Of a stretch of DNA of 39,389 nt, positions 32,535 through 39,389 are shown piece after piece; positions within the stretch are counted from its first letter, which is position 1; each line of letters opens with the position of its first letter. The stretch spans positions 1 through 39,389 of the forward strand of contig CAIVUE010000081.1 of NCBI GenBank assembly GCA_903909015.1, given 5' to 3'. The notes below the pieces were generated by a model. The model was given only the letters and a program-made list of their open reading frames with translations. It did no database searches and was not told the DNA's origin. Source of the DNA: an uncultured Methylophilaceae bacterium. GTDB lineage: Bacteria > Pseudomonadota > Gammaproteobacteria > Burkholderiales > Methylophilaceae. The translations under genes were made by a program, and so were the position numbers.

Positions 32535-35500
32535 TTATGCAGCCTCCTTCTTGGCAGCAGCGAGCTCTTTGAGCGCACGTTTGTACTCATTTGGCATGAC
32601 TTTTATAAATTTGCTTCTAGCATTTTCCCAGTCAGCACGAATTGCTTTTGCTCGTTCACTCTCTGTATAAGCGATGTGCTTATCTATTAAGGTTAGGAGT
32701 GTTTTTTCATCCGCTTGGTTCAGATGGTTGATGCTATCAGTTGTGAATGCAGAAGCGGGCTCTACTTTTTCAAGTGAGACCATCGCCATATTGCAACGCT
32801 TGTTGAACATGCCGTCTTCATCATATACATAAGCCACACCACCAGACATCCCAGCAGCGAAGTTAAGCCCAGTTTGACCTAATACAACTACTGTGCCGCC
32901 CGTCATGTATTCACAGCCGTGATTGCCAACACCTTCCACGACTGCGCTTGCACCTGAGTTTCTTACACAGAAACGCTCACCTGCAACACCACGGAAATAA
33001 CTTTCGCCTGTCGTTGCACCATACATCACTGTATTTCCAGCAATAATGTTTTCATGGGAAATCCCGCGGAATGCAACAGGCGGTTTGATGACAATACGAC
33101 CACCACATAAGCCCTTGCCGACGTAATCATTCCCCTCGCCAGTCAGTTCAATACTAATGCCGTGTGCTAAGAATGCCGCAAAGCTTTGACCGGCAGTTCC
33201 TTTAAGCTTAATGCTAATGGTGTCATCAGGTAAGCCTGCATTTCCATAAAGCGTCGCAACTTGATTAGAAAGCATGGTCCCACAAGTACGATTTGTATTC
33301 GTAATGGGTAATTCGATCGTGACTTTTTGGCCTTTTTCTAATGCTGGTTTTGCAAGAGCGATCAATTGATTATCAAGTGCATTTTTTAAGCCGTGATCTT
33401 GAACATCGTTATTAAACAATGAAACAGATTGATCAACTTTCGGTTGATGGAATACTTTGCTGAAATCAAGACCAGCGAGTTTCCAATGATCAATCCCTTT
33501 TTGCATATCGAGCAAATCAGCACGACCAATTAAATCATTAAATTTACGGATCCCAATGCTCGCCATTAATTCACGTACTTCTTCAGCAATGAAGAAGAAG
33601 TAATTTACAACGTGTTCGGGCTGGCCAGTGAAGCGCTTACGTAATTCAGGATCTTGTGTTGCAACGCCGACAGGGCAAGTATTGAGATGGCATTTACGCA
33701 TCATGATGCAGCCCTCAACGACAAGTGGTGCTGTTGCAAAACCAAATTCATCAGCTCCTAACAATGCACCAATCAGGACATCGCGGCCTGTTTTCATTTG
33801 GCCATCAACCTGCAGAATTACTCGGCCACGCAATTGGTTAAGTACGAGTGTTTGCTGAGTCTCAGCCAAACCAAGTTCCCAAGGTGTCCCTGCATGTTTA
33901 ATCGATGAAATAGGCGATGCACCTGTACCACCGTCATGCCCTGCGACAACGATGTGGTCAGATTTTGCTTTCGCTACGCCAGCTGCCACCGTACCGATGC
34001 CAGTTTCAGAAACTAATTTCACTGAGATAGCTGCTTTAGGATTGGCGTTTTTCAAATCGTGAATCAATTGAGCCAAATCTTCAATTGAGTAAATATCATG
34101 ATGTGGCGGTGGTGAAATCAAACCAACACCTGGCACAGAGAAACGTAATTGTGCGATATATGGACTGACTTTATGTCCTGGGAGTTGACCGCCTTCACCA
34201 GGCTTCGCGCCTTGTGCCATTTTGATTTGGATCTGGTCTGCGTTCGACAAGTATTCTGCAGTCACCCCAAAACGACCTGAAGCGACTTGCTTAATTTTTG
34301 AGCGCATTGAATCGCCAGCTTTAAGCGGAATGTCTCTCTCAATTAAAGTTTCGCCGATAACTTCAGCCATTGAACTAGCTTTAGCGACAGGGATAAAGCG
34401 CTTAGGATCTTCGCCACCTTCGCCAGTGTTTGATTTACCGCCAATACGGTTCATCGCGATGGCTAAAGTAGCATGTGCTTCTGTTGAGATAGAACCTAAA
34501 GACATCGCGCCTGTAGCAAAGCGTTTAACAATTTCTTTTGCTGATTCAACTTCTTCTAAAGGGACCGGAGCGCCTGCAGATTTAATTTCAAATAAACTGC
34601 GCAATGTCATATGACGACGGCTTTGGTCGTTAATGAGTTTTGCGTACTCTTTATAAGTGCTAGTTTGCCCTGTACGTGTTGCATGTTGCAATTTCGCAAT
34701 AGAGTCAGGTGTCCACATGTGTTCTTCACCACGGACACGATATGCATATTCCCCGCCAGCATCTAATGCGTTTGCTAGTACAGGATCGTTTCCGAATGCG
34801 GCAGCGTGAAGGTTAAAGCTTTCTTGTGAAACTTCATCTAAACCAATCCCTTCAATATGGGTCGCGGTACCTGTGAAGTATTTTTCAATAAATGCAGTAT
34901 TAAGACCTATGGCTTCAAAAATTTGTGCGCCGCAGTAGGATTGGTAAGTCGAAATCCCCATCTTAGACATCACTTTATGCAAGCCCTTGCTTATCGCTTT
35001 AATAAAGTTCTTGTTGGCTTCGTAACTGTCGCCTTGGACCATGTCAGCAATCGTTTGGAATGCGAGCCAAGGACAAACAGCCTCAGCGCCATAACCGCCA
35101 AGCAATGCAAAGTGATGGACTTCACGAGCTGAACCAGTGTCAATAACCAATCCAGCACTAGTGCGCAGTCCAGCGCGAACCAAAGATTGATGGGTAGCAG
35201 AACAGGCTAGCAATGCTGGAATCGCTAAACGATCCTTGCTAATGCTGCGGTCTGAAAGAATTAAAATATTAAAGCCATCTCGCACTGCTTTGTTTGCAGC
35301 AGAACAGAGTGCCTCAACAGCTGCCGCCATCCCGGCTTTTCCTTGCGAAGCTGGGTAAGTGATATCGAGCGTTAAAGCGCGATATTGCTTTTGTGTGAGC
35401 GTGTCGATGGCCTTGAGTTGCTCTAAGTCCTCTAGTGTAAGTACCGGTTGGCTTGCTTCTAGGCGGACTTGAGGTTTCGTTTCATCGATACCTAGTAGAT

Positions 35501-37160
35501 TTGGTTTTGGTCCAATAAATGTCACCAAGGACATGACCAATTCTTCACGAATAGGGTCAATTGGAGGGTTAGTCACTTGTGCAAACAATTGCTTAAAGTA
35601 GTGATATAAGACTTTTGGTTTGTTGGACAATACAGATAAAGCGCTGTCGTTACCCATTGAGCCAGAGGCTTCTTCACCGTTTGCAATCATTGGTTGCATG
35701 ACAAACTTGATATCTTCTTGGGTATATCCAAATGCTTGTTGAGAGTCCAGCAAGCTCGCAACCATTGTTTGCTTCGCTTCTACTTTGGGCAAAGCGGCTA
35801 ATGTATAGCGGGATTGATCAATCCAGGCTTTGTAAGGTTTTGCTTGTGCAAGACTTTGTTTGATTTCTGCATCATCAATAATGCGACCTTCTTCAAGGTT
35901 AATCAGCAACATTTTGCCTGGTTGCAAACGCCATTTTTTGATAATTTTTTCTTCAGGGAATGTAAGTACGCCCATTTCGGATGCCATCATCACATGATCA
36001 TCATCAGTGATTAAATAACGTGCTGGGCGTAAGCCGTTTCGGTCCAGTGTTGCTCCGATGGTCGTACCATCAGTAAATGCCACAGCAGCTGGGCCGTCCC
36101 ATGGTTCCATTAACGCTGCGTGATATTCATAGAAAGCGCGGCGGTCTTCACTCATTAACTTGCTAGCGCTTTCATTAGACCAAGCTTCAGGAATTAACAT
36201 CATCATTGCGTGTGGCAATGAATAACCACCAGCCACTAATAGTTCAAGTGCATTATCAAAAGCAGCAGAATCAGATTGACCATCAACGATCAATGGCCAT
36301 AATTTTTCTAAATCCTCACCCATTAATGCAGAGCGCATAGATTCATGGCGAGCTGCCATCCAATTGATATTGCCTTGAACAGTGTTAATTTCACCGTTAT
36401 GCGCAATCATTCGGAATGGATGCGCCAAATCCCATTTAGGGAAAGTATTGGTTGAGAAGCGTTGATGCACTAAGGCAAGCCCAGAAATCATATCTTGGTC
36501 TTGCAAATCTTTGTAATAAACCCCTACTTCGTTAGCAAGCAACATGCCCTTGTAGATAATGGTTTTTGAGGACAAAGAGGGGAAATAAAATTGTGCAGAA
36601 TCGTCTAATTTAAGAGCACGAACTTCATGTTCGATACGTTTGCGAATGACAAATAATTTACGCTCAAAAGCATTTTGATCCACAACGTTTTCACCACGAC
36701 CAATAAACACTTGGCGCATGACAGGTTCAACGTCTTTGGCTGCCTGAGCAATATTGCTGTTGTCGCGAGGAACTTCGCGCCAACCAAGTAATGTTTGAGC
36801 TTCTTCATGAATGATGCGAGCTACGATAGATTCACAGGCTTCACGACCATTTTTAGTCTGCGGAAGAAAGGCAGTTCCACATGCGTAACTTCCGAGAACA
36901 GGGAGATTAATGCCAAGTTTGGTGGCCTCTTTGCGCATGAATGCATCCGGCATTTGAATCAAAATGCCAGCGCCATCGCCTAATTTTGGGTCGTAACCAG
37001 TTGCACCACGATGGGTTAAGTTCGCAAGGATTTGCAAACCTTGTTGCACGATTAAATGGCTTTTTTGGCCTTTAATGTGCGCAACAAAACCAAGACCACA
37101 GGCATCACGCTCGTTAGATGGACTATATAAACCTTGCTGCTCCGGCATTCCGCTGCCCAT
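32535..37160 (-). CDS. gltB: Glutamate synthase large subunit
   Basis: 1541 aa; [13 protein letters not shown] (GATase II Cys), [43 protein letters not shown]. Confidence 0.98.
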   Translation of the reverse strand: MGSGMPEQQGLYSPSNERDACGLGFVAHIKGQKSHLIVQQGLQILANLTHRGATGYDPKLGDGAGILIQMPDAFMRKEATKLGINLPVLGSYACGTAFLPQTKNGREACESIVARIIHEEAQTLLGWREVPRDNSNIAQAAKDVEPVMRQVFIGRGENVVDQNAFERKLFVIRKRIEHEVRALKLDDSAQFYFPSLSSKTIIYKGMLLANEVGVYYKDLQDQDMISGLALVHQRFSTNTFPKWDLAHPFRMIAHNGEINTVQGNINWMAARHESMRSALMGEDLEKLWPLIVDGQSDSAAFDNALELLVAGGYSLPHAMMMLIPEAWSNESASKLMSEDRRAFYEYHAALMEPWDGPAAVAFTDGTTIGATLDRNGLRPARYLITDDDHVMMASEMGVLTFPEEKIIKKWRLQPGKMLLINLEEGRIIDDAEIKQSLAQAKPYKAWIDQSRYTLAALPKVEAKQTMVASLLDSQQAFGYTQEDIKFVMQPMIANGEEASGSMGNDSALSVLSNKPKVLYHYFKQLFAQVTNPPIDPIREELVMSLVTFIGPKPNLLGIDETKPQVRLEASQPVLTLEDLEQLKAIDTLTQKQYRALTLDITYPASQGKAGMAAAVEALCSAANKAVRDGFNILILSDRSISKDRLAIPALLACSATHQSLVRAGLRTSAGLVIDTGSAREVHHFALLGGYGAEAVCPWLAFQTIADMVQGDSYEANKNFIKAISKGLHKVMSKMGISTYQSYCGAQIFEAIGLNTAFIEKYFTGTATHIEGIGLDEVSQESFNLHAAAFGNDPVLANALDAGGEYAYRVRGEEHMWTPDSIAKLQHATRTGQTSTYKEYAKLINDQSRRHMTLRSLFEIKSAGAPVPLEEVESAKEIVKRFATGAMSLGSISTEAHATLAIAMNRIGGKSNTGEGGEDPKRFIPVAKASSMAEVIGETLIERDIPLKAGDSMRSKIKQVASGRFGVTAEYLSNADQIQIKMAQGAKPGEGGQLPGHKVSPYIAQLRFSVPGVGLISPPPHHDIYSIEDLAQLIHDLKNANPKAAISVKLVSETGIGTVAAGVAKAKSDHIVVAGHDGGTGASPISSIKHAGTPWELGLAETQQTLVLNQLRGRVILQVDGQMKTGRDVLIGALLGADEFGFATAPLVVEGCIMMRKCHLNTCPVGVATQDPELRKRFTGQPEHVVNYFFFIAEEVRELMASIGIRKFNDLIGRADLLDMQKGIDHWKLAGLDFSKVFHQPKVDQSVSLFNNDVQDHGLKNALDNQLIALAKPALEKGQKVTIELPITNTNRTCGTMLSNQVATLYGNAGLPDDTISIKLKGTAGQSFAAFLAHGISIELTGEGNDYVGKGLCGGRIVIKPPVAFRGISHENIIAGNTVMYGATTGESYFRGVAGERFCVRNSGASAVVEGVGNHGCEYMTGGTVVVLGQTGLNFAAGMSGGVAYVYDEDGMFNKRCNMAMVSLEKVEPASAFTTDSINHLNQADEKTLLTLIDKHIAYTESERAKAIRADWENARSKFIKVMPNEYKRALKELAAAKKEAA

Positions 37161-37184
37161 TTCCTATCCCTCGTCAGTACTGAT

Positions 37185-37219
37185 AAAAACGGACACCAAA
37201 TCGAGGGTTTTGGTGTCCG
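37185..37219 (-). terminator. Terminator-like hairpin in the gltB leader (candidate attenuator)
   Basis: Minus strand CGGACACCAAA-ACCCTCGA-TTTGGTGTCCG followed by TTTTT: perfect 11-bp stem ending about 25 nt before the gltB ATG. Confidence 0.75.
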
Positions 37220-37358
37220 CTAACCCCGTTTTTGCAAGCCTTTTCAATCAAGACCTTTGCACACGGGAAAAAATAAATTAATCCGCTTTCTTAAAATGCC
37301 CTATTCGTTTATTTAAACCTAAGCGACTCAAGGACATATTTCGCGGTGAAACCTTGTA

Positions 37359-37387
37359 ATTCTATATATATTAGCGCCCTGCTTCAA
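37359..37387 (-). promoter_or_regulatory. Candidate gltB promoter
   Basis: Minus strand TTGAAG (37387-37382), 17 nt, TAGAAT (37364-37359). Confidence 0.35.
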
Positions 37388-37420
37388 CCTCCAAATGCAT
37401 GTAAGGCTTGGCTTTTGCGA

Positions 37421-38713
37421 TTATTTTCCACTTTTCATTGCCACAAAAACTTTTTTGGCTGCCGCAATCGTTCTATCAATATCAAAATCACTGTGCGCGG
37501 CTGAAACAAAACCAGCTTCAAACGCTGATGGAGCTAGGTAAATGCCCTCATCTAGCATGGCATGAAAGAAGTGATTAAAAGCCTCTTTATCTGACTTCAT
37601 GACCTCTTCAAAACTTGTCGGGGCTTTATCACTAAAGTAAATGCCGATCATGCCGCCAACCGATTGCGCACTAAATGCGATTCCTTCTTCTTTAGCCGTC
37701 AGCGTTAAGCCTTCTACTAAGCGCTTAGCGCTCTCTGCCAATCGCTCATGAAAGCCTGGCGCCTGAATCAACGTTAATGTTTTCATGCCTGCCGCAACAG
37801 CTACTGGATTGCCTGACAATGTGCCTGCTTGATAAACCGGCCCAACAGGTGCAAGGCATTGCATAATATCTGCGCGACCCCCAAAGGCCCCAACTGGCAA
37901 TCCACCACCAATGATTTTGCCTAAAGTCGTTAGGTCAGGTTTGATGTTGTAAAGTGCTTGAGCGCCACCTAATGCCACGCGAAAGCCAGTCATCACCTCA
38001 TCGAATATTAAAACTGAGCCATATTTTGTACATTGATCGCGTAATGATTCTAGGAATCCTTTGCTTGGTTTAATTAAATTCATGTTGCCAGCGACTGGCT
38101 CAACAATCACACAAGCAATTTCATTGCCAATTTCTTTGAAGAGGGCTTCGACCCCAGCAATATCGTTGTAATTAAGGGTCAATGTGTGCGCTGCCACTTC
38201 AGGAGGAACGCCAGCGGAACTTGGGGTGCCAAAAGTGAGTAAACCAGAACCGGCTTTCACTAAAAGTGCATCAGCATGACCGTGATAACAGCCTTCGAAT
38301 TTTACAATCTTGCTTCTACCTGTATAGCCACGTGCTAAACGGATGGCGCTCATGGTCGCTTCTGTGCCGGAGCTTACTAAACGCAACTGCTCCATGCTCG
38401 GCACTATTTTGCTCACCATTTCAGCCATGTCTAATTCGCGGGCTGTTGGCGCCCCAAACGAAAGGCTATTTGTAGCAACTTCTTGCACCGTTTTGATAAC
38501 CTCAGGATGGGCATGCCCTAAAATCATTGGCCCCCAAGATCCAACGTAATCAATATATTCTTTGTCATCTTCATCCCAAAGCTTCGAGCCTAATCCGCGT
38601 TTGAAAAATACCGGCGTGCCCCCCACAGAGCGGAAAGCGCGCACAGGTGAATTAACACCGCCTGGAATAAGTTTTTGTGATTTTTCGAAAAGTTGTTGAT
38701 TACGTGATGTCAT
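37421..38713 (-). CDS. hemL: Glutamate-1-semialdehyde 2,1-aminomutase
   Basis: [53 protein letters not shown]. The ORF opens at 38803, but homology starts at ATG 38713 (MTSRNQQLF). Confidence 0.97.
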   Translation of the reverse strand: MTSRNQQLFEKSQKLIPGGVNSPVRAFRSVGGTPVFFKRGLGSKLWDEDDKEYIDYVGSWGPMILGHAHPEVIKTVQEVATNSLSFGAPTARELDMAEMVSKIVPSMEQLRLVSSGTEATMSAIRLARGYTGRSKIVKFEGCYHGHADALLVKAGSGLLTFGTPSSAGVPPEVAAHTLTLNYNDIAGVEALFKEIGNEIACVIVEPVAGNMNLIKPSKGFLESLRDQCTKYGSVLIFDEVMTGFRVALGGAQALYNIKPDLTTLGKIIGGGLPVGAFGGRADIMQCLAPVGPVYQAGTLSGNPVAVAAGMKTLTLIQAPGFHERLAESAKRLVEGLTLTAKEEGIAFSAQSVGGMIGIYFSDKAPTSFEEVMKSDKEAFNHFFHAMLDEGIYLAPSAFEAGFVSAAHSDFDIDRTIAAAKKVFVAMKSGK

Positions 38714-38732
38714 GATAATTGTGCCCAATGGC

Positions 38733-39362
38733 TTAAAAAGATGATGAAAATTGTTGTGCGCAAGGCGCAATATCTTGAATGTCTCGGTTAAATAGTTCGC
38801 CAATCACTGCGATAGCATTGGCGCCAGCATTAATTACGTTACTAACATTTTCTAGTGTAATTCCACCAATAGCAACAGATGGCACCTTTAATATTTTTGC
38901 TTGGCTAAATAAATTAAGTTCAGCACGAGGGGCATTTGGTTTGGTCCCTGATGGAAAGCATGCACCAAATGCGACATAGTCCGCACCCTGTTGGACAGCA
39001 CTTTTTGCGCGATCAAAATCCCCATAGCAGGAGACCCCTAAAATTTTATCGATCCCGATACGCTTTTTTGTTGCGGCAATATCACCATCTTCACCGCCAA
39101 TGTGAACGCCATCTGCATCCAGGGCTAAGCAAAGTTCAACGTGGTCATTAATAATGAGTGGAATTTGATGGCGACGGCAAAGTTGCAACAATGCGCTAGC
39201 TTGAGAATTGAGTTGTGGCTGTTTAGCCACTTTATTGCGGTATTGAACGACACTTGCCCCACCATTGATACTGGCTTCAACCATCCTGCAAAGGAGTTCG
39301 GTGTCTTCTAAATCTGGCGTAATGGCATAAAGCCCTTGGATGCTAGGGAGGTTGGATTGCAT
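38733..39362 (-). CDS. thiE: Thiamine-phosphate synthase
   Basis: [56 protein letters not shown]. Confidence 0.96.
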   Translation of the reverse strand: MQSNLPSIQGLYAITPDLEDTELLCRMVEASINGGASVVQYRNKVAKQPQLNSQASALLQLCRRHQIPLIINDHVELCLALDADGVHIGGEDGDIAATKKRIGIDKILGVSCYGDFDRAKSAVQQGADYVAFGACFPSGTKPNAPRAELNLFSQAKILKVPSVAIGGITLENVSNVINAGANAIAVIGELFNRDIQDIAPCAQQFSSSF

Positions 39363-39389
39363 GGCCTTATGGACTACTCTTCTTCATCC

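Noticed and set aside
34222-34614. 130-aa ORF antisense to gltB
   Set aside because: No domain-like features; the opposite strand is unambiguous GltB coding sequence.
37339-37353. TTTCGCGGTGAAACC upstream of gltB as a parS relative
   Set aside because: Lacks the CACGTG core and has a one-base insertion relative to parS.

Overview
This window is a compact chromosomal replication-origin region. It looks like a betaproteobacterial methylotroph (Methylophilaceae-like, probably streamlined), judged from gene order and a close match to Methylophilus cytochrome c''. From left to right it carries: dnaA (-); rpmH-rnpA-yidD-yidC-mnmE (+); a cytochrome b / cytochrome c'' pair (-); mnmG-rsmG-parA-parB (+); the full F1Fo ATP synthase operon atpIBEFHAGDC (+); glmU, glmS and an MdoB/LTA-synthase-like alkaline phosphatase superfamily protein (+); a TRIC family protein, an SDR oxidoreductase, a DsbA-like protein, a SPOR protein and argS (-); priA (+); hemE, gltD, gltB, hemL and thiE (-). 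I saw no mobile elements, CRISPR arrays, tRNAs or rRNAs. The genes are mostly conserved housekeeping genes, so the points of interest are non-coding or dual-use: (i) a terminator-like perfect 14-bp inverted repeat inside rnpA, plus a possible stem hiding the rnpA Shine-Dalgarno; (ii) a parS-like site inside the cytochrome b CDS and a perfect parS upstream of mnmG; (iii) a perfect FNR/ANR box upstream of cytochrome c''; (iv) a long gltB leader with a terminator-like hairpin whose loop is complementary to the gltB Shine-Dalgarno; (v) DnaA boxes on both sides of dnaA. I did not find a convincing new multi-gene system. The gltB leader and the rnpA attenuator are the best candidates for undescribed regulation.
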